Notes: generated by a model not told the origin, from the sequence alone. Shown: positions 23,084 through 31,652, counted from the first letter of the stretch. The stretch is DNA of 64,000 nt from Streptoverticillium olivoreticuli subsp. olivoreticuli (GCF_003391135.1 NZ_CP031455.1:992001-1056000), one strand, 5' to 3'. A program made the numbers and translations.

Positions 23084-23785
23084 ATGTCCTTCCCGGCCGG
23101 CCTGCTGCTGGAGACCGTCGAGCGGCTCATCGACACCGCCCAGCACACGACCACCGACTCCCCCCTGCACGGCGTCGCGCACGTCATGTGCGACAGCGAC
23201 AGGGAACCTCGCGTACGCGAACGGCTCACCCAGGCCCTGACCGGCGACGACGTCCGTCTGACGGAGATGTCCAGCCGAAGCGACAAGCCCGGCTTCACGC
23301 TCCTGGAAGCGGCCTTCGCGACCCAAGGGCCCGTCACCGCGGCCCTGTCGCAGCTGCTCGCCCTGGTCTGGCTCGAACCCGCCGTCAGCGACCTGCACTG
23401 GCACCTGAACCAACTGCCCCTGCAACCCCACTCCGACGACAGGGATCTTCCACGAGCCCCCGTGCACCGCCTGCACGGTCTCGTCGTCGATCTCGAACGC
23501 CGCTCCGTCTCGGTCCTCGGCCGTCCGGTCAAGCTGACCTGCATGGAGTTCGAACTCCTCGCCCACCTCCTCGCCCACCCCCAACGGCCCTTCAGCCACG
23601 ACCAGTTGATGCAGCTGGTGTGGCAGCAGTGCGCCGTGGGCGAGAAGCGCACGGTCGACGTCCACATCGGCAGTCTGCGGCACAAGCTCGGCCCCCGTCA
23701 TGGAGCCGTCGTCATGAGCGCGGGACAAGCCGGATACGTACTCGACCCGACGAAGGCGGCACCGCGAACGCACGGTGCCCACTGA
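23084..23785 (+). CDS. MgtC-C-terminal-like (ACT) domain fused to PhoB-type winged helix
   Basis: 233 residues. Residues ~28-108 (VAHVMCDSDREPRVRERLTQAL, ending LEPAVSDLHWHL) follow the alternating strand-helix pattern and closing LEP-V---W motif of the ACT-like C-terminal domain of MgtC. Residues ~130-225 are an OmpR/PhoB C-terminal DNA-binding domain: RRSVSVLGRPVKLTCMEFEL, QLMQLVW, and RTVDVHIGSLRHKLGP followed by GYVLDP. There is no receiver domain. The protein should be a one-component DNA-binding regulator in which an MgtC-type ACT domain replaces the phosphorylation input. A GGAGAGAGG-like ribosome site precedes the ATG. The domain reading is by motif, with good confidence for the winged helix and moderate for the ACT part. 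Confidence 0.8.
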   Translation: MSFPAGLLLETVERLIDTAQHTTTDSPLHGVAHVMCDSDREPRVRERLTQALTGDDVRLTEMSSRSDKPGFTLLEAAFATQGPVTAALSQLLALVWLEPAVSDLHWHLNQLPLQPHSDDRDLPRAPVHRLHGLVVDLERRSVSVLGRPVKLTCMEFELLAHLLAHPQRPFSHDQLMQLVWQQCAVGEKRTVDVHIGSLRHKLGPRHGAVVMSAGQAGYVLDPTKAAPRTHGAH

Positions 23786-23837
23786 TCCGTCCACCCCGTC
23801 GACACCCGACGGGACGTACCCAAGAGGGGGTGCCACC

Positions 23838-24203
23838 ATGCGCTTTCTTCCCCGACACCTGCACAGGACGACCGGGTCGCCCGCCCGCGCCACTCGGGCC
23901 GGAGCCGACGGCCCCGGCGCCCGTGCCACGGTGCACGTGCTGTGCGACGCCCGGAACGAGGCCAAGGTGCGGGCCCTGTGCGTACTCGGCCTCAAGCCCG
24001 GCATACACCTGCTCGGCCTGCGTACCGGCCAGGACCATGACTCCGCTGTCCACGTGTGGGTCACCCTCGCCGTCGACGGCCCCGCCGCCGTCCTCCTGGA
24101 ACAGCTGATCACCAGGCTGTCCGCGGAAAGCGACGTACGTGACCTGCACTGGCGCCTGCACGGCGCGCAGGCTCCCCGGCACAGCAGGGAGGCCGTCGCG
24201 TGA
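23838..24203 (+). CDS. Free-standing MgtC-like ACT-domain protein
   Basis: 121 residues from ATG 23838 with GAGGGGG upstream. After a basic N-terminal tail it contains TVHVLCDARNEAKVRALCVLG and, at the end, LEQLITRLSAESDVRDLHWRL, parallel to the ACT-like region of the preceding protein and to MgtC C-terminal domains. It has neither a membrane segment nor a DNA-binding domain. It might dimerise with the preceding regulator or with the transporter. It overlaps the ArsR-like gene by four bases (GTGA), so the two are coupled. Confidence 0.72.
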   Translation: MRFLPRHLHRTTGSPARATRAGADGPGARATVHVLCDARNEAKVRALCVLGLKPGIHLLGLRTGQDHDSAVHVWVTLAVDGPAAVLLEQLITRLSAESDVRDLHWRLHGAQAPRHSREAVA

Positions 24204-24580
24204 ACCCCACCCGTATCGGCCCCACCACGACAGCACCGCACCGGAACCGTACGGGTACCGGCCACGCGGCCGGCCGGACTGCGGCGCCGGACCCGTTCGA
24301 AGCCGTCCGCATGGTTGTGGTGCTCAAAGCCGTGGCGGATCCGACCAGGCTCCGGCTGCTGTGGGCGCTGAACCAGAAGGAACAGTCGGTGGGACAACTC
24401 GCGGAGATGGTCGGCTCGCACTACGCCGCGGTCTCCCAACACCTCGCGCGACTGCGTGCGGTGGGCCTGGTCACCTCCCGCCGCGAGGGGACGCGTATGT
24501 TCTACCGGACCACGGACGAACACGTCCCCTGGCTGCTGGAGGAGGCCGCACTCGTCGGCCGCCGGGCCACGGGCGAATAG
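24200..24580 (+). CDS. ArsR-family transcriptional regulator
   Basis: 126 residues. The winged-helix core is clear: VVVLKAVADPTRLRLLWAL near residue 40, then QKEQSVGQLAEMV (helix 3), HYAAVSQHLARLRAVGLV (recognition helix) and SRREGTRMFYR (wing). ArsR/SmtB proteins are dimeric repressors that usually release DNA on metal binding. A Cys-x-Cys metal site is absent; the only His-rich candidates are in the N-terminal tail and near HVPW. It lies inside the Mg2+ locus with a 4-base overlap to the ACT protein, so a metal-linked role is likely but the ligand is unknown. Confidence 0.88.
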   Translation: MNPTRIGPTTTAPHRNRTGTGHAAGRTAAPDPFEAVRMVVVLKAVADPTRLRLLWALNQKEQSVGQLAEMVGSHYAAVSQHLARLRAVGLVTSRREGTRMFYRTTDEHVPWLLEEAALVGRRATGE

Positions 24581-24645
24581 TACGGCCGTGCAACGCCCGG
24601 CACCGCAGTCCCCAGATCACCCCACACACCAGCAAAGGCCCTGGC

Positions 24646-25014
24646 ATGCTCACCGCACTTGATCACATCCAGCTCGCAGCCCCCGCCGGCAGCGAGGACC
24701 TCCTGCGCGCCTTCTACATCGACGCCCTCGGCATGAAGGAAGTCCCCAAGCCACCCGTCCTCGCCGCCCGTGGCGGGTGCTGGTTCACCGCCGCCGACGG
24801 ACGCGTCCAGCTGCACCTGGGCATCGAAGAACCGTTCCGCCCCTCGGCCAAGACCCACGCCGGGCTCCGCGTCACCGGCATCGACGCCTTCGCCGCCTGG
24901 CTCGCCTCCCACGGCGCCCAGGTCGTCTGGGACGACAACCTCCCCGGATACCGCCGCTTCTACAGCCAGGACCCGGTGGGCAACCGCCTGGAATTCCTGG
25001 AGCCCAAGCCCTGA
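24646..25014 (+). CDS. VOC-superfamily protein (glyoxalase/dioxygenase fold)
   Basis: 122 residues. The start LDHIQLAAPAGSEDLLRAFY and the end GYRRFYSQDPVGNRLEFLEP give the two beta-alpha-beta-beta-beta units of the vicinal-oxygen-chelate fold. Metal-ligand positions appear as His7, His57 and Glu117. Streptomyces proteins of this type are often annotated as glyoxalase-like; some bind antibiotics. The substrate is unknown. ATG 24646 gives the usual family length, 65 bases after the ArsR-like gene. Confidence 0.85.
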   Translation: MLTALDHIQLAAPAGSEDLLRAFYIDALGMKEVPKPPVLAARGGCWFTAADGRVQLHLGIEEPFRPSAKTHAGLRVTGIDAFAAWLASHGAQVVWDDNLPGYRRFYSQDPVGNRLEFLEPKP

Positions 25015-25066
25015 CGACCCGCCCCGGCCCCTCTCCCCTGTTCCGCCCAGCACGCCAGGAGCAGCC

Positions 25067-25492
25067 ATGTACCTGAGCTACCCCCGACTCCAGCGCCTCC
25101 ACAGCGGCTGCCCGTCCGCCGCCCCAGCGGACATGCGTCCCTCCCGTGGCCCGGACCCCCGTTCCTCACGGCTCGCCACGACCCTCCCCGTCCGATCCGG
25201 AGCCCTCGTCATCGACCGGCTGCAACGGACCGCCGTCATCGGCGGGCGACAGCTCGACCTGACGTACGTCGAGTTCGAACTCCTCGCCCACCTGGCCTCC
25301 CGCCCCCGCCAAGTCCACACCCGCCACCAGCTCATCAGCGCCGTATGGGGCCGGCCACCCGTCGGCGAGACCCGCACCATCGACGTCCACATCGCCCGTC
25401 TCCGCCGCAAATTCGGACCGGAACACCGCGCCACCCTCACCACCGTGCGCAACGTCGGCTACACGTACGACCCGACACGGAAGGCGCCCTGA
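25067..25492 (+). CDS. PhoB-type winged-helix regulator without receiver
   Basis: 141 residues. After a ~45-residue unordered N-terminus, residues ~45-138 are an OmpR/PhoB DNA-binding domain closely resembling that of the fused protein at 23084: LDLTYVEFELLAHL, QLISAVW, RTIDVHIARLRRKFGP, VRNVGYTYDP. There is no receiver or ACT domain. It may be a partner or competitor of the fused regulator. A GGAGCAGCC ribosome site precedes ATG 25067. It is the last gene before the terminator at 25510. Confidence 0.85.
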   Translation: MYLSYPRLQRLHSGCPSAAPADMRPSRGPDPRSSRLATTLPVRSGALVIDRLQRTAVIGGRQLDLTYVEFELLAHLASRPRQVHTRHQLISAVWGRPPVGETRTIDVHIARLRRKFGPEHRATLTTVRNVGYTYDPTRKAP

Positions 25493-25509
25493 CCACAGGA
25501 AGAGATCCG

Positions 25510-25535
25510 GCCCAGGTCTTTGACCTGGGCCTTTG
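25510..25535 (+). terminator. Strong intrinsic terminator ending the Mg2+ locus
   Basis: GCCCAGGTC (25510-25518) pairs exactly with GACCTGGGC (25522-25530) over a TTT loop, followed by CTTTGTC. It closes the co-directional set that begins at the M-box. Confidence 0.85.
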
Positions 25536-25572
25536 TCAGGCCGGACGACGGCCGGGTGCCGCTCGAGCGGGC

Positions 25573-26673
25573 ATGGGTGTCCCGCTCCGAACGGTGTCGC
25601 GCGACGGGACCGTCCAACGGGCCGCCCGCACGATGGAGTACGGGCGGCCCGCAGTACTCACATCGGGTTGCAGGTGCACCGGCCGCAGGCGCACCTCCTT
25701 CAAGTACCGCGAGTTCGGATATCGGCTGCAGACCCAGGAAACCGGGGTGCTGGTGGCCCAGGCGCTCACCGTGGCCGACCGGCTCGGCCTCTCCGCACGG
25801 GCCCATCTGCACTTCACCGATCGACGGGTGAACGCCCTGCTCGGGCTCACCCCGTCCGCGGAAGCGGCCATGGCCATGATCACGCTGGACATGGCCGCGT
25901 CGGCCGACGCGGCGGCCGGCCCCCCTGTCACGTACGAGAGTCTCGTCGAGCAGCCCGTGCCGGACCCGTTGTTCGACGTGCCGCCGATCGGGGATCGGCT
26001 GCCGGTCACCGCCGCACTGCACGAGGCCGGCATGACCGATACGCAAGGGCCGTCCCCGGGGCCGCCACTCGATCCCCGTCCCGGAGGCAGGGTGATCGCG
26101 TTGCCACGGGTGCCGGTGCGTCCCGCCGACGGGATCGACCGCCGGTGCTCCCCGCCCGACGGCTTCCTCCCCGACGCCATCGGCATGGCACCGCTCGCCG
26201 GCCTGCTGGAGGCGTCCGGCACCGGCTGTCCGGGATCGGTGCACGCAACCGCGCTGTACTGTCTGGCCTCACGCGTCGACGGCATCGCCGCCGGTGCCTA
26301 CCGGTACGACCCGGCCGAGCACACGCTCACCGAGATCGGCGGAATATCGCACACGCTCGTCGCAGTCCTGTCACGCACGCCAGTGGGTGAGGCGGCGGCC
26401 GTGCTGCTGCCCGTCGGTGACCCGCTGGGGGGCTTCTCGCCGTTTGGCGCACGCTGGTACCGGCTGCTGCAGGCCGATGTGGGATTCGCCTTGCAGCGAG
26501 GCGCACTGGCCGCCGCCGCGTGCGGCCTCGCGACCCGGATCCACTCCGGTGAAGCCCACGAACTCACCACAGGCCTCGGGCTCGACGGAACCCCTGCCGT
26601 ACTGTCGGCCTTGCTGATCGGTGTCCCGCGAGCAGCGTCCACATGGGAAGACCGCATGTGGCACCGGCGGTAG
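25573..26673 (+). pseudogene. 5'-truncated SagB/nitroreductase-like gene
   Basis: The frame is open from ATG 25573 and encodes up to 366 residues. The first recognisable segment, TSFKYREFGYRLQTQETGVL plus VAQALTVADRLGL, is the second half of a SagB-type flavin domain; the Arg-Ser motif and first helices that normally precede it are absent, because the preceding 60 bases are the terminator and the upstream gene. A second nitroreductase-like half follows (LLEASGTGC, GAYRYDPAEHTL, LLQADVGFALQRGALAAAACG, LIGVPR). SagB proteins are FMN-dependent dehydrogenases forming azoles in peptides. No good ribosome site is present. It is probably a remnant; a shortened functional protein cannot be excluded. 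Confidence 0.6.
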
Positions 26674-26754
26674 TGGCCATGAGTCGGGTTCGGATGCCGC
26701 TCCGGGGCTTCTCTGCGGTACGCGTGGTCCTGATGGCAGGTTCCTGGCAGAGGG

Positions 26755-28851
26755 CTATTTACTGGCGGTGAGGGCCGCTGCTGGTCCGCCGATTTTCGTC
26801 CATGTCCCGGTGTCGTTGCTGGATGCCCGGTAGACGGCGCTGTGGTCGGGGGCGAGGCGGTAGATGTGGTCGGTGGTGATGGCGAATTCGGCGCCTGCTT
26901 CGCTGACAGGACTCCAGAACTCGGGGGTTCGGGTGTAACGCAGGAGGGTGCCATGGTCCGGGCTGGTGGCGAACAGGTCGGCCGGCCCCGCATAGAGGTC
27001 TGTGGCTCGGCCGCCGATGCGGGTCCAGCTGGTGCTGGCGCCGCCGTCCCATTGGAATACCTCGCTGCGGTCGGGCGCGAGTCCGTACAGGTGAGTACCG
27101 CTGACGGCGAAGGTGGCTCCGGCGTTGCCGATGTAACTCCAGAAATCCGTGTTGTGGTCGTAGCGGTAAATGCGGCCGTCACGTGGGTGACTGGCGAAAA
27201 TGCCGGCTCCGCCGCCGTAAAGGTGCTCGGCCGGGCCGCCGATTTTGGTCCAGCTTGTTCCGGTGCCGCTCCAGAGGTAAACCGCGCTGCGGTCTTCGGC
27301 CAGCCGGTACAGGTGGTTGCCGCTGATCGCGAATTCGGCGCCTGGTTCGCTGACAGGTGTCCATTTTCCGGGTGTGCCGGTATAGCCGAGCAGCTGCTTG
27401 TCGTCGGCACGGACGGCGAACAGGCCGGCGCCTCCGGCCAGGACCGTTCGAACGGATCCTCCTATGCGGGTCCAGTCCGTGCCGTGTCCTTGCCACTGGT
27501 AGACGGCTTGGTGGTCCGGGGCTACCGCGTACAGCGCGCCGGCCGGGGAGGGTACGACGACGGGACTCTCCTGACTGGCGGCGTCGGCCGAAGGGCCTTG
27601 CGTGTTGTCCCTCCATGAGCTTCTCGAGGCGTCAGGCGAAACCGACGCAACTGCCGGGGTTGCGGGCGAAGACGGAGAGGTCAGCGAGGCTCCGGCTGAG
27701 CCGGAGGGCACGACCGAGGCGCCGGGCTCTGAAGGAGAGAGGCCGGGGAGCGCACTGGCTGCCGATGACACATAGGGGCCTGCTGCTTGAGGCGGCGCCG
27801 CTCCCGGGGCGGGCGCCGGCGTCCTGAGGTGTACGCCGACCAGGACACCGGCTACCACCAGAACCCCCGCTGCGGCCACGACCGCTCCGTTCCGCGCTGC
27901 GCGGCTCCGGTTTCCCGGCCTTCGGCCGTCGTCGCGCGGCGAGCTGATGCACACTCCTTCGAGCGGGGCCATCGCGCTGGTCAGACGTTTGTCCGGAGCC
28001 TGGACCACCTCGCCGCGGACAAACCTGGAGTCGGACGGGCCCAGAACGGAGGGAGCCAGCCGACCCACCGCTTGGTCCTGATCGGCCAGGGCCGCTCTCA
28101 CCCCGACAAGGTCGGCTTCCAAGCGCCACAGCGCGGGCAGACGCGCCTGGACCCCGTCGGCTATCGCCAGCTCGGCACCCTGCCGGCTATCACCGCCGAC
28201 GTGATCCCGCTGCTCCTGGTCGACCAAGTGCCGGTAGGTTTCCTGCTCCTTGTGAGCTGCCTGCTGTGCAACGTGAGCGCTCTCCCTGACCCGCCGGACC
28301 TCGGCCAGGCAACAGGTCGCCTCCTGCAGCCGCGCCCGGCGCGGGCTCGTCCGGTCTGCGTCGACTGTCATCACAGCAGCGGAGACCACGCCGCCTGGAT
28401 GGCCGCTGGCGAGCTCACCTCGCAGCTCTGCCACGATGGTCAGCAGCACATGGATCAGTTCCTCCGATTCCGCCACGCTCGCCTCGGCCTGCCACTGCGC
28501 CTGCCGGGCCCTGTCCAGCGCCTGCCGGGCGGCCGACCGTTCGTCAGCAGGCGGCCGCAGCCCCTCGGCCGCTTGAGTGGCCCGCTCATGCAGATGCCTG
28601 GCGCGGCCCAGCAGTGCCAGACGAGTCCGGGGAGCCGCCGGCTGGCCGTGCACGAGGCGCTCGAGCCAGTGCCAGGGGATGTCCTTCTCTCCTGAGCGGT
28701 ACTGGCTCCAAGTGGTCTTGCTGAGCGGATACCGCCGTGCGAGCTCCCGGACCGTAACGCCGGGAGTCATCTCGCGCACGAACTGGGCCAAGGCGTTGGC
28801 CTCTTCCGTCTCACCTTTGAACTGCCCTTGCGGGCGCCCGGCCCTGGCCAC
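26755..28851 (-). CDS. HTH-transmembrane-beta-propeller protein
   Basis: About 698 residues from a GTG at 28851 (GGGGGCAGAG upstream); the frame stays open 49 codons further, so the start is uncertain. Order: an XRE-like helix-turn-helix (TVRELARRYPLSKTTWSQYRSG, ~30-55), a long charged helical region rich in Ala, Arg, Glu and Gln (~75-300, likely coiled), one transmembrane helix (VVAAAGVLVVAGVLVG, ~345-365), a Ser/Pro/Ala linker, and seven W-containing repeats (~450-698) alternating W-T-R-I-G-G with W-S-P-V-S-E. The repeats resemble tachylectin-2/tectonin propellers that bind sugars. This suggests a membrane-tethered transcription factor sensing an extracellular ligand. Divergent from an AraC-like gene. 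Confidence 0.82.
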   Translation of the reverse strand: MARAGRPQGQFKGETEEANALAQFVREMTPGVTVRELARRYPLSKTTWSQYRSGEKDIPWHWLERLVHGQPAAPRTRLALLGRARHLHERATQAAEGLRPPADERSAARQALDRARQAQWQAEASVAESEELIHVLLTIVAELRGELASGHPGGVVSAAVMTVDADRTSPRRARLQEATCCLAEVRRVRESAHVAQQAAHKEQETYRHLVDQEQRDHVGGDSRQGAELAIADGVQARLPALWRLEADLVGVRAALADQDQAVGRLAPSVLGPSDSRFVRGEVVQAPDKRLTSAMAPLEGVCISSPRDDGRRPGNRSRAARNGAVVAAAGVLVVAGVLVGVHLRTPAPAPGAAPPQAAGPYVSSAASALPGLSPSEPGASVVPSGSAGASLTSPSSPATPAVASVSPDASRSSWRDNTQGPSADAASQESPVVVPSPAGALYAVAPDHQAVYQWQGHGTDWTRIGGSVRTVLAGGAGLFAVRADDKQLLGYTGTPGKWTPVSEPGAEFAISGNHLYRLAEDRSAVYLWSGTGTSWTKIGGPAEHLYGGGAGIFASHPRDGRIYRYDHNTDFWSYIGNAGATFAVSGTHLYGLAPDRSEVFQWDGGASTSWTRIGGRATDLYAGPADLFATSPDHGTLLRYTRTPEFWSPVSEAGAEFAITTDHIYRLAPDHSAVYRASSNDTGTWTKIGGPAAALTASK

Positions 28852-29114
28852 CTCTGCCCCCTGTCGCTGTCCGCGGCCAACCCTGATTGTCCGCTGCGCA
28901 CCTGCGAGTTGACTCCTTGCTGTTGATGGCCAATCAGACCAGCCCGCACGGTGGGTTCTCCACCGCCTCTTCGGACAACTTGGAAGGTTCCGTGGCACAG
29001 CTCGACGCGAAGCCGGGTCCGGGCAGCCGGTACGGCGGTCAACACCAGCTGAACTTGAGTGCGCAAGCGACGCATATATGGCAGATGAGGATACGCAACA
29101 GGAGTGGGAGAATC

Positions 29115-29708
29115 ATGGTTTACATGATGTTCCACAGCATCACCGTCACGCCGGATGGCACAGCCCCCGCTCGGATCCCCGCCGTGCCGACCCTGAGCGG
29201 TATCGGCGGGATTCTGGTCGGATTCATCGAGGCCCCGGTCAAGGAAACTCCAGCGCCTGCGAAGCCCGGTTCGGATCGGCTGGGCGCGAAGACACACGAA
29301 CCGGCGGGATTTCTCCCGCATCGACCGCATGAACATGACCGATTACCGCAGGGGCCGCACAACCGGATGATGCTGGCACGTATCGACTCATTCATCGACG
29401 ACAACCTCGGCGATTCTCAATTGTCACCGTCGTTCATCGCCGCCCGCCACCACATCTCCGTACGCACTCTCCACTGGCTCTTCCGGTGCCGGAGGCGGAC
29501 CGTATCGGCTGCAATCCGCCATAGGCGTCTCGAGCGCTGCAGGGCCGACCTCGCCGATGGCAGCCTGGCGGAAGTCCCCATCCACACCATCGCGGCGCGG
29601 TGGGGGTTCACAAGCGCGGCAGGGTTCAGCCGGGCCTTCCGCGGTGAGTATGAAATCACCGCCAGAGACTTCCGTAGTGCGGCGTCCGCACGCCTCGTGG
29701 AACGCTGA
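29115..29708 (+). CDS. AraC-family regulator, N-terminally shortened
   Basis: 197 residues from ATG 29115 behind GGAGTGGGAG. Residues ~85-195 are a complete AraC/XylS DNA-binding domain: RIDSFIDDNLGDSQLSPSFI, ARHHISVRTLHWLFR, then IHTIAARWGFTSAAGFSRAF. The first ~80 residues correspond only to the end of the AraC_binding_2 ligand domain usually found in Streptomyces relatives (~300+ residues). Upstream is the divergent promoter region, so the missing part is not present in another frame nearby. It may be a natural short form or a truncated copy. Confidence 0.65.
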   Translation: MVYMMFHSITVTPDGTAPARIPAVPTLSGIGGILVGFIEAPVKETPAPAKPGSDRLGAKTHEPAGFLPHRPHEHDRLPQGPHNRMMLARIDSFIDDNLGDSQLSPSFIAARHHISVRTLHWLFRCRRRTVSAAIRHRRLERCRADLADGSLAEVPIHTIAARWGFTSAAGFSRAFRGEYEITARDFRSAASARLVER

Positions 29709-30089
29709 CACAGCCCCTGCTACCGCACCGTCCTCCCGTCAACATGCAGGTCCCTGCGAGGTGTTGGGGTACGTCGTACCGCCGCCCCCGGAGGAGTTCG
29801 CCACTTGGGACGAATTCGACCGTTCCCTGCCTCCTGAGGGTCGGGGTTCATGGTTCGCATGTACTGATCCACGGCGTCCTCGCGGAACCGCTATCCCGGC
29901 AGCATTGGTGCACGAGATGCGCCCCAGAGCAAGACTCCGTGCGCGCTGTGCTAACGACTGGGTGGGCCGACTGCCAGCACACTCCAAGAGTCGAACTACC
30001 GTCACGTGGTCGTGGCCGACGAGCAGTCCTCGCCGGAAGCGGCACGGCGGTACCGCTATGGCCAGTGGCACGGGGCTTGAGGAGGGCAG
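29709..30089 (+). pseudogene. Possible decayed gene between AraC-like and membrane-protein genes
   Basis: About 380 bases without an intact gene. One frame (29760-29900) reads protein-like, VLGYVVPPPPEEFATWDEFD and on to GSWFACTDP, and a second frame just before 30089 reads YRHVVVADEQSSPEAARRYR ending WHGA and a stop. Two coding-like pieces in different frames separated by stops suggest a gene broken by frameshifts. No family recognised. Confidence 0.3.
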
Positions 30090-31106
30090 ATGCGTCATAG
30101 GGAGGACCTGGCCGACTCGTCGGCCGACGGGGATCAGTCGGCCGGTCCCGAAGGCGCCGGACGGGTCGGCCGCCGGGGCGGGGGCCGCCGTATCGCGGTG
30201 GCCCTGACAGTTCTGGCGCCCGTGGTCGCGGGGGTAGTGGCCGTCGCGCTCCGTGCCGCCTCGGCACCGGCCGACGCCCCGGGCAGGACATCGGCCCGAC
30301 CGGCGGCATCAGTGCTGCGGGAGCCGACCGAAAAAGAGAAGGAGTTGCTCCACAAGGCCGGGCAACTGCTGTTGCGGGACTGTATGCGACGGAAGGGTTT
30401 CGAGTACCGGACGTTCGAACGCAACCCGGTGTCCGATGCCCGAGAGTTCCCCTATGTGATCGACGATGTCGACTGGGCCCGTCGGCACGGATACGGCAGT
30501 GATATCGAGCGGGCCATGCAGGAGATCCGCAGGAACGACGTCAATCAGCACTACTTCCAGGGCTTGCCGGCCGAGCGGAGGGCAGCGGCACTCGCCGCGG
30601 CCAACGGCGCCCGCCCACAGGGGCTCACGGCCAGAACACCCGACGGCATGACGATGACCCGAAGCTCCGCAGGATGCCAGTCGGAAGCCGAAGGCACGCT
30701 GTACCAAGATCTTCGGGCGTGGTTCCAGGCTCAGACGACCGCGACAGCGCTGCCGCCCATGCGCAATGAAAAGGTGGCCGCCGAACCAGAATTCGCCAAG
30801 GCCACCCGCTCCTGGGCAACGTGCATGCGCGCAGCCGGCCATGACTACGCCGACCCGGCGGCCCTGCGCGCGGCGTTGCCACCGCCTGAGCGTCCCCTGC
30901 CCCGGGGCCAAGAGGTCGAGCTGGCGGTCGACGAGGCCGACTGCGCACGGACTTCCGGCCTGGGCGAGACGGCCAGGCGGCTCGACCGCAAACACGACGC
31001 CGAGCTGCGCCGGCGGTACCGGACCGAGGTCGAGGCCCGGCTACGGCTCCAGCTGGCCGCGCTGCCCCGCGCCCGGTCGGTCATCGAGGAAGCCGGACAG
31101 CGGTGA
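30090..31106 (+). CDS. Membrane-anchored extracytoplasmic protein, unknown function
   Basis: 338 residues. An N-terminal cytosolic segment is followed by one transmembrane helix (~35-55, VALTVLAPVVAGVVAVAL) and a ~280-residue external domain, mostly helical and charged. Four conserved-looking Cys occur in patterned contexts: LRDCMRRKGFEY, SAGCQSEAEG, WATCMRAAGHDY and EADCARTSG, which could form two disulfides. This pattern (DCMRxxGF and CMxAAGHxY) is common in uncharacterised Streptomyces membrane proteins, some beside secreted peptides. Spacing of 60 bases to the next secreted protein suggests co-expression. Start ATG 30090 has GGAGGGCAG upstream. Confidence 0.75.
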   Translation: MRHREDLADSSADGDQSAGPEGAGRVGRRGGGRRIAVALTVLAPVVAGVVAVALRAASAPADAPGRTSARPAASVLREPTEKEKELLHKAGQLLLRDCMRRKGFEYRTFERNPVSDAREFPYVIDDVDWARRHGYGSDIERAMQEIRRNDVNQHYFQGLPAERRAAALAAANGARPQGLTARTPDGMTMTRSSAGCQSEAEGTLYQDLRAWFQAQTTATALPPMRNEKVAAEPEFAKATRSWATCMRAAGHDYADPAALRAALPPPERPLPRGQEVELAVDEADCARTSGLGETARRLDRKHDAELRRRYRTEVEARLRLQLAALPRARSVIEEAGQR

Positions 31107-31166
31107 CCGAAGGATGCTGCGCCGCGTGTTCTCTCACCAGCAGCACAACAACGAGAAGGGACATAC

Positions 31167-31613
31167 ATGAAATCCCTGCGAACGATTCTGACAGGTGCCG
31201 CGATCGCCGCACTGACCGTGACGGCCGCCCCCTTCGTGGCGCAGGCCACTGAGGTCGCACCGCGACCGGGCGGCCAAGGTCACGCCCAGGTCCAGGCGGA
31301 CGGCAGGCTGTACGCGTACGTCAACAGGAACTACGACTCTGCGGCCGGCTGGTGCAGCTGGCAGGGCGACTCGGCGGACTGGGGAAGCTGCAAGAACTGG
31401 ACGAGCTCGGTGTGGAACAACCGCTACCCGGGAGCCCTGGATTTCGTCTGGGTCCATTACAACAGCAACAACCAGGGTGCCCGGCGGGGCATCTACAACG
31501 GGGTCGCCCTACCAGACCTCCGGGACTGGACCTTCGACGCCGGCACCGGAGCAGGCTCGGGGCAAGCCCTTGACAACAACATAGCCTCACACCAGGTCAC
31601 CAACGCTCCGTAG
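31167..31613 (+). CDS. Secreted peptidase-inhibitor I36 / beta-gamma-crystallin-like protein
   Basis: 148 residues with a signal peptide (TILTGAAIAALTVTAAPFVA). The mature part has YAYVNRNYDSAAGWCSWQGD, then SSVWNNRYPGALDFVWVHY and GARRGIYNGVALPDL, the double Greek-key pattern of the I36/SMPI and crystallin-like inhibitor group. Two Cys (WCSW and SCKNW) could form a disulfide. Likely extracellular and stable; protease inhibition is a family-based inference. GAGAAGGGA precedes the ATG. A 15-bp stem terminator follows. Confidence 0.78.
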   Translation: MKSLRTILTGAAIAALTVTAAPFVAQATEVAPRPGGQGHAQVQADGRLYAYVNRNYDSAAGWCSWQGDSADWGSCKNWTSSVWNNRYPGALDFVWVHYNSNNQGARRGIYNGVALPDLRDWTFDAGTGAGSGQALDNNIASHQVTNAP

Positions 31614-31652
31614 GCTACCTGCGCCCCATGGATTCCCCGCCAGGAACACAGG

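Noticed and set aside
28852..28998. Longer N-terminus for the propeller sensor
   Set aside because: The extra 49 codons are unconserved-looking and Arg/Pro-rich with no ribosome site; GTG 28851 has one.
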